This document shows positions 1-11,597 of a DNA stretch of 64,000 bases, piece by piece. A model generated the notes under the pieces. It worked only from the letters and a program-made list of their open reading frames with translations. It made no database searches and was not told where the DNA came from. This DNA comes from Saururus chinensis (lineage: Eukaryota; Streptophyta; Magnoliopsida; Piperales; Saururaceae). Made by a program: the position numbers and the translations under genes. Each line of letters opens with the position of its first letter. Position 1 is the stretch's first letter. The stretch lies in NCBI GenBank assembly GCA_035235625.1, contig CP141142.1:17866995-17930994 (forward strand), read 5' to 3'.

Positions 1-68
1 AAGTTAGAGTGAGTTTTTCATAATGGATTCTTGTCACACGTTGCAATTCCCCGGCAACGGCGCCAATT
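1..68 (-). mobile_element. Internal edge and primer-binding site of an Athila/Tat-like LTR element (H1)
   Basis: Read on the minus strand, an LTR end (…GTAACAACA) is followed after 2 bases by TTGGCGCCGTTGCCGGGG at about 47-66. This is the tRNA-complementary primer-binding motif familiar from Athila/Tat-type Ty3-gypsy elements. The remaining bases are the first part of the untranslated leader. The body of the element lies left of the window, so its state cannot be judged. The motif is seen; the family follows from established knowledge of this primer site. Confidence 0.75.
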
Positions 69-1305
69 TGTTGTTACGTCTGAAACAAGACTATGAAGAA
101 GTCAAATTCAGATTTATTTTACTTGCCAATTGTAGTAGACAAGGTCGATCCACAGGGAAAGCCTTGTGCAACAAAGAAAATAGTTACGAAGAAATAGAGG
201 AAGAAAAATTAAGAAAGAAAGAGTAGAAGAGTATTGAGGGAATAACACGTTAAGAAATCAAGATAAGAAAACACTAAGGCATTAAAGATCATTGTAACAT
301 CTAATGATGTTCTTCATGTATCATGTTATCTCAGTTAGAATTAAATGAAAATTCTATCTAACCGGAAGATATGAACATTAAAATTAAAACTAAAGATAGA
401 AAATACTTTGGATAGATGAAGGATCAAAATAATTGTCTCTTCAAGTTTTCTATGTATCCAAATCACAAAAGATCAAGAAGGATAGCCTTCAAGCATCTTA
501 TGTATCCAAATCACAAAGAAACAAAAAGAAGAACAATATTAAATAAGCATCACTTCAAATAAACAATACTTACTTGAAACCATTGATGCAACATGAATTG
601 AACTCCATTGATTGTTACAAATCACCTCTAGCCTTAGCTTGAGAGCTTAGAAAGCCATTACAATAAAACTAAAAATAAAATTACAAAATAAGAGAAGAAA
701 ATAGGAGAAGAGAGCTCCAAAGAGGAGAGAATGCCCCATCTATCACGTCCACCCCTCTATTTATAGGAAAAGAAAGGGTTGCTTCAAAGGGTAAAATCAA
801 ATCATATCTCCAGATTTCATCCTGATTGATTGCCTGATTCGACCCCTATATCTTCGGAATTTGGAATTTCTTCCTGAAATAACACTTGTAGCCACGGAAG
901 TCTTCTTTCCATTGCCACCAGAATCGTATCAACCCAAATTATACATAAAAAGATATGATCAAAATACTAAGGCTGTGTCAATCTATCCGAATCAACTTCT
1001 TTCATAATTTAGTTCTATTCGTACAAATCTCAAATCAAATGGGTCCACAAAGTTGTGTTCGACCATTCCATGCATGTTTAGACCATTAGGAGCCCATTCT
1101 TGACTTTTAAATAGCTTTGAGTAGTTGGGCTTAACTTCCTCTTCCAGTTGTATCTTGTTGAAGCCTGTTTAGACATATAAACTCAATTAAGGTCCAACTA
1201 ACTTATTCAAAACATAAATAGCCCAAATCAGCAATGAATTAACACAAAATAGGATTGCAAATAGAAATTTGAAAACATTTTATTAAACATTATTTCAGTG
1301 TATCA
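69..1305 (-). mobile_element. 5' LTR of the H1 element (family H)
   Basis: The LTR is bounded by TGTTGTTACGTC on the + strand at 69 and by GTGTATCA at 1305, so it is TG…CA in either direction. It matches the solo LTR at 37973-39388 over its whole length, except for about 200 bp present there and absent here (junction near 840). The adjoining primer site shows it is the upstream LTR of a minus-strand element. The 67-codon frame at 23-226 lies across LTR and leader and is not a gene. By eye this copy is well over 85% like the other H copies, so it is fairly young. Confidence 0.85.
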
Positions 1306-1551
1306 CAAGCGTGCCGAATAGCTTTATTAATGAATTTCATTTAATAAATAATAATTTAAAATTTAAAATTTTAAAAATACTTCCTAAATATAATATATAT
1401 TTTATTCAATAATCACTATTTGTATATATGATAAATAAATATTAAATTTTTAATAAAAAGTAGTGTTAATAATAGATTAAACTTTCACTATTTATATATA
1501 ATATATTTATTTCTTAAAATTTCTTATTAATTTTAAAATATAATTTATAAA
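1306..1551. other. AT-rich spacer, no feature seen
   Basis: Very AT-rich unique-looking sequence lies between the H1 LTR and the purine satellite. No coding frame, terminal repeat or structured motif was recognised. Bases 1306-1310 (CAAGC) would be the right target duplication of H1, but the partner lies outside the window. Confidence 0.5.
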
Positions 1552-2321
1552 AAAGAGAGAGAAGAGAGGGATCCAAGAGACAGAGAGGAGAGAGTCTAGA
1601 GAGAGGGGGAGGCGAGAGTGTGAGGAGAGAGAGAAAGGGAAGTGTGAGATGGAGGAGAGAGAGGGTGAGGAGAGACAGAGGGTGAGGAGAGAGAGAGGGA
1701 AAGTGAGGATAGAGAAATAGGGAGGAGAGAGAAGGAGGAGAGAGGGATAGAGAGGAGAGAGAGGGAGAGGGTAGAGAGAGGGAGAGGATAGAGAGAGGAG
1801 AGAGGGTAGAGAGAGAGGAGAGGGAAGAGAGAGAGGGGAGGGAAGAGAGAGATATGGGAGGGGGTATTAACTTTAATTTTTTTTTAAAAAGTGCATTAGC
1901 AACGTATACATGTATACGCCGCTATATGTCACTAATAGACTATAGTATTAGCACGTATGCAACTATACATGGAAGAGAGAGATGAGAGGGAAGTGAGAGG
2001 ATATGGAAGAGAGAGAGAAGAGAGGGAAGTGAGAGAGGAGAGGGAAGAGAGAGGATAGGGAAGAGAGAAAGGGGAGGGAAGAGAGAGAGAAGGGAGGGAA
2101 AAGAGAGAGGGGAGGGAAGAGAGAGAGGGAGGGAGGATAGAGAGAGGATAGGGAAGAGAGAGAGAGGAGAGGGAAAAGAAAGAGATAGAGGGGAGGGAAG
2201 AGAGTGAGAGGGGAGGGTGGAGAGAGAGAGAAAGGATAGGAAAGAGAGAGTGGGGAGGAAAGAGAGAGAGGGGAGGGAAGAGAGAGGGGGGATATTCATT
2301 TTATATTTTTTTAAAAAGTGT

Positions 2322-2353
2322 ATTAGCGATGTATACATGTATACATCGCTAAT
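2322..2353. repeat. Perfect 32-bp palindrome inside a satellite spacer
   Basis: The half-site ATTAGCGATGTATACA is followed at once by its exact reverse complement, giving a loop-free 32-bp palindrome. Imperfect versions of the same palindrome recur two to four times in most of the other spacers of the array. Confidence 0.9.
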
Positions 2354-5300
2354 CGCTAATACTGTAGTGTATTATAGATGTATAGATTTATACCTCGCTA
2401 ATACAATAGTGGATTAGTGACGTATAGCTGTATATGTCGCTAATACACTACAGTATTTGCGATGTACACAGCTATATGTTGCTAATGGCTTTTGAAATGT
2501 TTTTAAAAAATTAAATTAAAATAGATAGAGAGAGTGAGGAGAGAGGAGAGGGATGAGAGAGAGAGGAGAGGGAAGAGAGAGAAGGAGGATAGGAAAGAGA
2601 GAGAGTGAGAGGAGAGGGAAGAGAGAGAGGAGAGGTGAGAGAGAGAGAGGAGAGGGAAGAGAGGGAGAGGAGAGGAGAGAGAGAGAGAAAGAGAGAGGAG
2701 AGGAGAGGGAAGAGGGAGAGAGAGAGAGAGGGAAGAGAGAAAGAAGGGAGAGGGGGATATGAATTTTATTTTTTTAATAAAAAGTGTATTACCAACGTAT
2801 ACTTGTATATGTCGCTAATACTATGGTATATTAGCGATGTATACATCTATGCATCGCTAATACAATAATGTATTTGTGACATATAGTTGTATACATCGCT
2901 AATACAATAGTGTATTAGCGACATATGTAGCTATACTTCGCTAATGGCTTTTTCAATTTTTTTAAAAATAAAATTAAAATAGATAGAGAGAGGAGAGGGA
3001 AGAGCGAGAGAGAGGATAGGTAAGAGAGAGAGAGGAGAGGGAAGAGAGAGAGAGGTTAGGTAAGAGAGAGAGGAGAGGGAAGAGAGAGAGAGGATAGGTA
3101 AGAGAGAGAGAGGAGAGGGAAGAGAGAGTGAGGAGGGGGAAGAGAGAAAGAGAGGAGAGGGCAGAGAGAGAGGGGCGGGAAGCGAGCGAGAGAAAGAGAG
3201 AGGGGAGGGAAGAAAGTGAGAGAGAGGGGGGAGGGAAGAGAGAGAGGGGAGGGACAGAGAAAGATGGAGAGAGTGAAGAGGGAAGAGAAAGAGAGAGAGA
3301 GAGAGGGAAGGGACAGAGAAAGATGGAGAGAGCAAAGAGGGAAGAGAAAGAAAGAGAGAGAGAGAGGAGGGAGAGATATGGGAAAGAGAGATAGAGAGAG
3401 ATGGAAGAGAGAGAGGAGAGGGAAGAGAGAGAAAGAGAGGCTGGGTAAGGAGAGAGGATAGGGAAGAGATCTAGTGAGAGAGGGGAGGGAAGAGAGAGAT
3501 GGGAGAGGGGGTTATTAAGTTTTTTTAAAAAGTGTATTTGTAATGTATACATTACTAATACTATGGTGTATGAGCGACGTATATATCTATATGTCACTAA
3601 TACAATAATGTATTAGCAACGTATAGTTGTATATGTCGCTGATACACTATAATATTTTCGACGTATGCAGCTATATGTTGCTAATGGCTTTTGAATTTTT
3701 TTAAAGAAAGAAAATTAAAATAGATAGTGAGAGTGAGGATAGGGAAGAGAGAGGGAGGTGAGGGAAGAGAAAGAGAGGAGAGGGAAGAGAGAGAGAAGGG
3801 AGGAAAGAGAGGGAAGAGAAAGAGGAACATGATGAGAGAGAGAGGGAGAGGGAAGAGAGAGGGGGTAAGAGAGTGGGAGAAAGAGTGGTGAGGGAAGAGA
3901 GAGAGGGGAGGGAAGAGACAGATGGGTGGGGAGAGAGATGGGAGAGAAGAAAGAGAGAGGGGAGGGAAGAGAGAGAGAGAGAGGAGGGAAGAGAGAGTGA
4001 GGGGGGATATAAAATTTTTTTTGAAATAATGTATTAGCAACATAAACATGTATACATCGCTAATACTACTATGTATTAGTAACGTATAGATGTATACATG
4101 TGTATTAGCGACATATAGCTGGATATGTCAATAATACACTATAGTATTAGCGACATATGTAGCTATATGTCGCTAAGCTATATGTCGCTAATGACTTTGA
4201 AATTTCTTTTGAAAAATAAAATTAAAACAGTTAGACAGAGTGAGGAGAGAGAGGAGATGGAAGAGGGAGAGAGGATGGGGAGGAGAGAGATAGAAGAGGG
4301 AAGAGAGAGAGGATAGGGAAGTGAGAGAGAGAGAGGAGAGGGAAGAGAGAGAGGAGAGAGGAGAGAGGAGAGGGAAGAGAGGGAGAGAGAGAGAGGGAAG
4401 AGAGAGGAGAGGGAAGAGAGAGAGAGAGAGAGCAAGACAGAGAGAGAGTGAGAGAGAGGGAAGAGAGAGAGGAGAGGGAAGAAAGAGAGAGGGGAGAGGG
4501 AGAGAGAGATGGGAGGGAAGAGAGAGAGATGGGAGGGGGATATTAAATTTAATTTTTTTATAAAAAGTGTATTAGTGACGTATATATGTATACGCGCTAT
4601 ATGTTGCTAATACACTATAGTATTAATATGTATGCATAGTATTAGTGACGTATGCAGCTATAGTAAAAAAAATAAAATTAAAATGGATAGAGTGAGGAGA
4701 GAGAGGAGAGGGGAGATCGAGAGGAGAGGGAATAGAGAGAGAGGATAGGGAAGAGAGAGAGGAGAGGGAAGAGATAGAGAGCGAAGAGAGAAAGGGAAGT
4801 GAGAGAGATGGAAGGGAAGTGAGAGAGAGAGGGAAAGAGGAGAGGGAAGAGAGAGAGAGTATAGGGAAGAGAGAGGGGGGAGGGAAGAGAGAGAGGGGAT
4901 AGGGAAGAGAGCGAGAGAGGGGAGAGAAGAGAGAGGGGAGCGAAGAGAGAGAGAGAGTGGATAAGGAAGAGAAAGAGAGAGAGGGGGAGGGAAGAGAAAG
5001 AGAGAGGGGTGGGATGAGAGGGAGGATAGGGAAGAGAGAGAAAGATAGAGGGGAGAGAAGAGAGAGAGGGGAGGGAAGAGAGAGGAGAGAAGAAAGAGAC
5101 AGGGGAGGGGAGAGAGAGAGGGGAGGGAAGAGAGTGGGGAGGGAAGAGAGAGAGCAAGGTTATTAATTTTATCATTTTTTAAAGTGTATTAGTTAACATA
5201 TACATGTAGACGTTGCTAATTTTACGATGTATTAGGAGTGTACAAATGTATAGCAATATTCGTCGCTAATACACTATAGTATTTGCATTTTATGCAGCTG

Positions 5301-5940
5301 TACGTCGCAAACAACTTTTTTAATTTTTCAAAAACCTAAACTTAAAGTTGATCGAGAGTGAGGAGAGACAAGAGAGGGAAGAGAGAGAGGAGAGAGAGAA
5401 AGGGAAGAGAGAGAGAGATGGCAGGGAAGAGGAGAGGGAAGAAAGAGATAGAGGGGAGAGGGGGATATTAATTTTTTTTAAAAAAGTGAAGTGTGTTAGA
5501 GATGTATTACATGTATATGTTGTTAATACTAAGGAGTATTAGCAATATATACATATATACATCGCAAATACACTGTAGTATTCGTGACGTATGCCGCTAT
5601 ATTTCGTAAATGACTTTTTAAATTTGTTTAAAAATAAAATTAAAATAGAAGATAGAGAGAGTGAGGAGAGATAAAATTGGGAAGAGAGAGAGAGGAGAGG
5701 GTAGAGAGAGAGGATAGGGGAGAGAGAGAGGATAGGGGAGAGAGGGGAGAGGGAAGAGTGAGAGAGAGGGGAGGGAAGAGAGAGGAGAGAGAAGAGAGAG
5801 AGGGAAGAGAGTGGGGAGGGAAGAGAGAGAGGATAGGGAAGAGAGAGAGGGGAGGGGAGAGAGAGGGGGGAGGGAAGAGTGAGTGGTGAGGAAAGAGAGA
5901 GAGAGGGTACGGAAGAGACAGAGAGGGGAGGGAAGAGAGA

Positions 5941-8900
5941 GTGAAGGGGACATAAATTTTTTTTGAAAAAAAAAATATTAGCAGCATATACATGTATATA
6001 TCGTAAATACTAATGTGTATTAGCGATGTATAGATGTATACATTGCTAATACAATAGTGTATTAGCATTCTATAGTTGGGATACTTTGCTAATACACTAT
6101 AGTATTAGCGATGTATACAACTATACGTTGCTAATGGCTTTTTAAATTTTTTTTAAAATAAAATTAAAAAAGATAGAGAGGGTGAGGAGAGAGAGGAGGG
6201 GAAGGGAGAGTGAGAGCAGAGGGAAGAGAGAGAGAGTGGATAGGGAAGAGAGATAGAGGATAGGGGAGGGAGAGAGGAGAGGAAGAGAGAGAGAAAGGAG
6301 AGGGAAGAGAGAGCAAGAGCGAATGAGAAAGAGAGAGGGAAGAGAGATATAGGAAGAGAGAGAGAAAGGGAAGAAAGAGAGAAAGGGAAGAGAGAGAAAG
6401 AGAGGGGAGGGAAGATAGAGAAAGAGGTGAGGAAACAGAGAGAGGAGGGAAGAGAGAGATAGGTAAGGGAGGGGAGAGAGAGAGAGGGGAGGGAAGACAG
6501 AGCGAGGGGGATATAATTCTTTTTAAACAAAAATATATTATCGACATATACATGTATATATCGCTAATATTATTGTGTATTCGAGTTGTATAGATGTATA
6601 CGTCGCTAATACAAAAGGACATTAATGATATATAACTGGATACGTCGCTAATACACTATAGTATAAGATTATGGCTTTTTAAATTTTTTTAAAAAATTAA
6701 AATTAAAATAGATAGAGAGAGTTAGGAGAGAGAGGAGGGGGAAGGGAGAGAGAGAGGATTTGGAAGAGAGAGGAGAGGGAAGAGAGAGAGAGTGGATAGG
6801 GATGAGAGATAGAGGATAAGGGAGAGAGAGGATAGGGAAGAGAGAGCGAGAGAAAATGATAGAGATAGGGAAGAGAGACAGAAAGGAAGAGAGAGAAAGA
6901 GAGGTGAGGGAAGAGAGAGGATAGGGAAGAGAGAGAGGGGAGGGGAGAGAGAGGGGGGAGGGAAGAGTGAGTGGTGAGGAAAGAGAGAGAGGGTACAGAA
7001 GAGACAGAGAGGGGAGGGAAGAGAGAGTGAAGGGGACATAAATCTTTTTTGAAAAAAAAATATTAGCAGCATATACATGTATACATCGTAAATACTAATG
7101 TGTATTAGCGATGTATAGATGTATACATTGCTAATACAATAGTGTATTAGCATTGTATAGTTGGGATACTTTGCTAATACACTATAGTATTAGCGATGTA
7201 TACAACTATACGTTGCTAATGGCTTTTTAAATTTTTTTAAAAATAAAATTAAAAAAGATAGAGAGGGTGAGGAGAGAGAGGAGGGGGAAGGGAGAGTGAG
7301 AGCAGAGGGAAGAGAGAGAGAGTGGATAGGGAAGAGAGATAGAGGATAGGGGAGGGAGAGAGGAGAGGGAAGAGAGAGAGAAAGGAGAGGGAAGAGAGAG
7401 CAAGAGCGAATGAGAGAGTGGGAAGAGAGAGAGAAAGGGAAGAAAGAGAGAAAGGGAAGAGAGAGAAAGAGAGGGGAGGGAAGATAGAGAAAGAGGTGAG
7501 GAAAGAGAGAGAGAGGAGGGAAGAGAGAGATGGGTAAGGGAGGGGAGAGAGAGGGGAGGGCAGACAGAGCGAGGGGGATATAATTCTTTTTAAACAAAAA
7601 TATATTATCGACGTATACATGTATATATCGCTAATATTATTGTGTAGTCGAGTTGTATAGATGTATATGTTGCTAATACAAAAGGACATTAATGATATAT
7701 AGCTGGATACGTCGCTAATACACTATAGTATAAGATTATGGCTTTTTAAATTGTTTTAAAAAATTAAAATTAAAATAGATAGAGAGAGTTAGGAGAGAGA
7801 GGAGGGGGAAGGGAGAGAGAGAGGATTTGGAAGAGAGAGGAGAGGGAAGAGAGAGAGAGAGTGGATAGGGATGAGAGATAGAGGATAGGGGAGAGAGAGG
7901 ATAGGGAAGAGAGAGCGAGAGAAAATGAGAGAGATAGGGAAGAGAGACAGAAAGGATGAGAGAGAAAGAGAGGTGAGGAAGAGAGAGAGGATAGGGAAGA
8001 GAGAGAGGGGGGAGGGAAGAGTGAGTGGTGAGGAAAGAGAGAGAGGGTACAGAAGAGACAGAGAGGGGAGGGAAGAGAGAGTGAAGGGGACATAAATCTT
8101 TTTTGAAAAAAAAAATATTAGCAGCATATACATGTATACATCGTAAATACTAATGTGTATTAGCGATGTATAGATGTATACATTGCTAATACAATAGTGT
8201 ATTAGCATTGTATAGTTGGGATACTTTGCTAATACACTATAGTATTAGCGATGTATACAACTATACGTTGCTAATGGCTTTTTAAATTTTTTTAAAAATA
8301 AAATTAAAAGAGATAGAGAGGGTGAGGAGATAGAGGAGGGGGAAGGGAGAGTGAGAGCAGAGGGAAGAGAGAGAGAGTGGATAGGAAAGAGAGATAGAGG
8401 ATAGGGGAGGGAGAGAGGAGAGGGAAGAGAGAGAGAAAGGAGAGGGAAGAGAGAGCGAGAGCGAATGAGAGAGAGAGAGGGAAGAGAGAGAGAAAGGGAA
8501 GAAAGTGAGAAAGGGAAGAGAGAGAAAGAGAGGGGAGGGAAGATAGAGAAAGAGGTGAGGAAAGAGAGAGAGAGGAGGGAAGAGAGAGATGGGTAAGGGA
8601 GGGGAGAGAGAGAGGGGAGGGAAGATAGAGCGAGGGGGATATAATTCTTTTTAAACAAAAATATATTATTGATGTATACATGTATATGTCGCTAATATTA
8701 CTGTGTATTCAAGTTGTATAGATGTATACATCACTAATACAATTGTACATTAGCAATATATAGCTAGATACGTCGCTAATACACTATAGTATAAGCTAAT
8801 GGTTTTTTAAATTTTTTTAAAAATTAAAATTAAAATAGATAGAGAGGGTGAGGAGAGAGATGAGGGTGAAGGGAGAGAGAGAAGATTGGGAAGAGAGAGA

Positions 8901-9321
8901 GGAGAGGGAAGAGAGAGAGTGGATAGGGATGAGAGATAGAGGATAGGGAGAGTGAGAGGAGAGGGAAGAGAGAGAGAAAGGAGAGGGAAGAGAGAGTGAG
9001 AGAAAATCAGAGAGATAGGGATGAGAGAGAGAGGGAAAGAGAGAGAAAGGAAGAGAGAGAAAGAGAGGCGAGGGAAGATAGAGAAAGAGAGGTGAGGGAA
9101 GAGAGAGAGGATAGGGAAGAGATGTAGTGCAAGAGAGAGAAGAGGGAAGATAGAGAGAGGGGAGCAAAGAGAGAGAGTGAGAGAAAGAGGAGAGGGAAGA
9201 GAGAGAGGGGATGGGGAAGAGAGAGAGGGGAGTGAAGAGAGAGATGGGTAGGGGAGGGGAGAGAGAGGGGAGGGAAGAGAGAGATGGGATAGAAGAGACA
9301 GAGAGGGGAGGGAAGAGAGAC
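5941..9321 (+). repeat. Higher-order repeat within the satellite, period about 1.06 kb
   Basis: Two spacer types alternate here. Type 1 starts with GTGAAGGGGACATAAAT at 5941, 7027 and 8081 (spacings 1086 and 1054). Type 2 starts with GCGAGGGGGATATAATTC at 6502, 7569 and 8630 (spacings 1067 and 1061), with a divergent fourth copy near 9321. Spacers and GA blocks in successive copies are nearly identical, so these dimeric units were duplicated more recently than the rest of the array. Confidence 0.85.
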
Positions 9322-10426
9322 CGAGGGGGATATAATTCTTTTTAAACAAAAATATATTATTGACGTATATATGTAAATGTTGCTAATATTACTGTGTATT
9401 CGAGTTGTATATACGTCGCTAATACAATAATATATTAGCGCCGTATAGCTAGATACATCGGTAATACACTATAGTATTAGCTAATGGCTTTTTAAATTTT
9501 TTCAAAAATTAAAATAAAATAGATAGAGAGATTGAGGTGAGAGAGGAGGGGGAAGAGAGAGAGAGAGGATAGGGAAGCGAGAGAGAGGAGAGGGAAGAGA
9601 GAAAGAGGATAGGGGAGAGAGAAAGGAGAGGGAAGAGAGTGTGAGAGAGGAGAGGGAAGAGAGAGAGGGGAGAGCGGGGATATTAATTTTATTTCTTAGA
9701 AAAAAGTTTGTTAGTGACGTATATGTTGTTAATACTATGGTGTATTAACAATTTATACATGTATACATCGCTAATACACCGTAGTATTTACGACATATGG
9801 CGCTATATATTGCTAATGGTTTTTTAAAATTTAAAAAATGAAATTAAAATAGATAGAGTGAGGAGAGAGGAGTGGGAAGAGAGAAAGATGTAGAGGGAGA
9901 GGGAAAACAAAGAGAGAGAGATTAGAGAGGGAAGAGAGAGAAAGTAGAGGGAAGAGAGGGGGAGAGGAGAGGGAAGAGGGAGAGGGAGAGGAGAGAGAGA
10001 GATGAGGGAAGAGAGAGAGACAGAATAGATCTAGAGAGAGATAGAGGGGTGGGTTGAGAGAGAGGGGAGAGGGGGTATTAATTTTATTTATTTAAAAAAG
10101 TGTATTAGCGGCGTATATATATATGGTGCTAATACTATGGTGTATTAGTGACCTATACATCTATACGTTGCTAATACAATAGTGTATTAGCGACATATAG
10201 CTATTTATGTTGCTAATACACTATAGTATTCGCGATGTATGTGGCTATATTTCTCTAATGGGTTTTAAATTTTTTTATAAAATAAAATTAAAATTGATAG
10301 AGTGAGTGAGGAGAGAGAGGATAGGGAAGAGTGAGGAGTGGGAAGAGTGAGAGAGGAGAGGGAAGAGAGAGAGAGGAGAGGGAAGAGAGAGAGGGGAGGG
10401 AAGAGAGAGAGAGAGGAGACGGAAGA

Positions 10427-10490
10427 GAAATTTTGCCTGCGCGGGGAAATTTCAAGCATGGGCAAAATTTCCCCTCGTAGGCAAATTTTC
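10427..10490. repeat. Inverted repeat (hairpin) at the right edge of the satellite
   Basis: The left arm starts GAAATTTTGCCTGCGCGGGG and the right arm ends CCCCTCGTAGGCAAATTTTC. The arms are about 26 bp with a few mismatches, around a ~12-base loop. It begins exactly where the last GA block stops. A TATAAAA sequence follows at about 10498. Confidence 0.75.
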
Positions 10491-10960
10491 ACCCGCTTAT
10501 AAAACCACCGCAGTCCTGCCTGCAAACATGTCGACTCCCAGTTCCCCTTAGCCACCCCGCCGACCCGCTGCCGACCCCCCACCTCCTCTGGTGCCTCCGC
10601 CCCCTTCATCCCTCCCGGTCCCTCTTTTCCCCTCCGATCCCTCCCTCCCTCCCGGGACCTGAGGCCGGCAGGGAGGCACCGTCCTTCGTCCCCCACCCCC
10701 TTCGGTACCCCCTCATTGTTCTCTGCCCTCTCTCTCCCCATTGCTCTGGTCCCCCCTCCTTCCCCCCCTCCTCTGATTTTTAGAGGGTGGGGTTGGGGGG
10801 TGGAGGAAGGAGGGGGTCGAGCATGGGAGAGGAGGACTGGTGGATGGACCATTGCAACCGCCGTCCCCTCCCCCCTCCTCTGATTTTCAGAAGTGGGGGT
10901 GGAGCTGGGAGGGGGGTGAGGGCCAGGAGGACGGCGGCGATAACTCTTAGCTTCATTTAA
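10491..10960. other. GC-rich island with an internal direct repeat; no gene recognised
   Basis: Composition switches sharply to C/G-rich, unlike anything else in the window. A phrase around CCCTCCTCTGATTTTCAGA followed by a G-rich run occurs twice (near 10765 and 10875). A 236-codon minus-strand frame covers the island and runs on into the GA array; its Gly/Arg/Pro-rich product looks like composition rather than a protein. It could be a captured GC-rich gene end or part of an unknown transposon. Confidence 0.4.
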
Positions 10961-11333
10961 CTGCCAATCGATCATTTGATTCTTCTATATTTACAATGAT
11001 TGATCATTTTGCCTAAAATTTATTACTTTACCGTTTTTGCCCTAAAGTCTTTTAAAACCTCTAAAATCACTTCTAGATCTTCTTGAAATAATTTTTGTAT
11101 GTAAATGTGATCTAAATAAGATGCAAAAATATTTAACATTCTTCATTCTTTTGTCTTGATTAATTAGAAAACCTATGTTCCTATTTTTTAAGTGACAATT
11201 CCAAATTTGACTCGACCACAAAAAACCTCAAATCAGATTCAAAGACTTAAGTACATACATAAGGTTTTTTAACATAATTTTAAGAAAGAAATATGTCACT
11301 ACACTTACATATGACTCATATTTTTTTAAATAA
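10961..11333 (-). mobile_element. SIRE-like Copia LTR fragment, reversed
   Basis: Read on the minus strand this matches the start and first third of the LTR at 18837. It shares the GTGGTCGAGTCAAATTTGGA segment, the run before AATAGGA and a GATCGATTGG motif. The LTR start is near 11333 and the rest is lost at the GC-rich island. It is a short fossil piece. Confidence 0.7.
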
Positions 11334-11597
11334 AAGTGTCTTAGACCTTAGGTAATTTTTTTCTCTATACACAATGATTGTGTGACCTTTATTAACCCTC
11401 TCTACAACCACCAATATTCCTCCACTTTTAGCTTCAAGAGTAAGAGCTGCTATATGAACTTCATCAATAGTCCTATCCTTGCATATTACTTTCACAAGTT
11501 CCCTGTATTTCCATTGCAGGTACATGTTTTCAATTGTCCCATCAAACACACCTCGTCTACATGAAGATAGATTCAATCTTGTACGACAAAAGTGCAT
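11334..11597 (-). pseudogene. CRM-domain (CRS1/YhbY-type) host gene fragment, CFM-like
   Basis: The minus-strand frame encodes [28 protein letters not shown] and [20 protein letters not shown] followed by KNY. This is the C-terminal ~80 residues of a plant CRM domain, the RNA-binding module of CRS1/CAF/CFM proteins that act in organelle intron splicing. Only one partial domain is present, where whole proteins carry two to four domains over several hundred residues. The similarity begins after an in-frame stop at about 11601-11603 and ends at the SIRE-like LTR junction near 11334, where the family's usual continuation is replaced. No other exon is visible nearby. I read it as a dead gene fragment trapped among transposons. 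The exact paralogue is not certain. Confidence 0.7.

Larger units (their letters stand above)
1552..10426 (+). repeat. Composite satellite: GA/GGA polypurine blocks alternating with palindromic AT-rich spacers
   Basis: The + strand carries long blocks made of variants of GAGAGAGGAGAGGGAAGAGA, almost free of pyrimidines. About 17 AT-rich spacers of ~110-240 bp interrupt them, at roughly 1863, 2290, 2755, 3507, 4010, 4540, 5158, 5465, 5950, 6508, 7035, 7575, 8090, 8635, 9330, 9682 and 10075. Each spacer begins near GGATATTAATTTTATTTTTT and ends near AAAATAAAATTAAAATAGAT, so its ends are inverted repeats. Inside are several ~60-bp modules built on TATTAGCGACGTATA facing TATACGTCGCTAATA. All purine blocks keep the same strand. 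The many long open frames here (Ser-Leu-Pro-rich on the minus strand, Arg-Glu-Gly-rich on the plus strand) are products of simple sequence. I do not recognise the satellite as a named family. Confidence 0.9.

Noticed and set aside
1940-9349. Dozens of long open frames rich in Ser/Leu/Pro (minus) or Arg/Glu/Gly (plus)
   Set aside because: They are the automatic reading of GA/TC simple sequence, overlap in several frames at once, and have no start context or domain.
1552-10426. CRISPR-like array because of regular spacers
   Set aside because: The repeats are simple-sequence blocks of variable length, the spacers are repeats of each other, and the setting is a plant nuclear genome.
10265-10975. 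236-codon minus-strand frame as a protein gene
   Set aside because: It crosses from the GA array through the hairpin and GC island into an LTR piece; composition alone explains it.
11299-11305. CACTACA as a possible CACTA transposon end
   Set aside because: It lies inside the reversed SIRE-like LTR, which aligns through it, and the next bases and 3-bp flank do not match the terminus at 21174.
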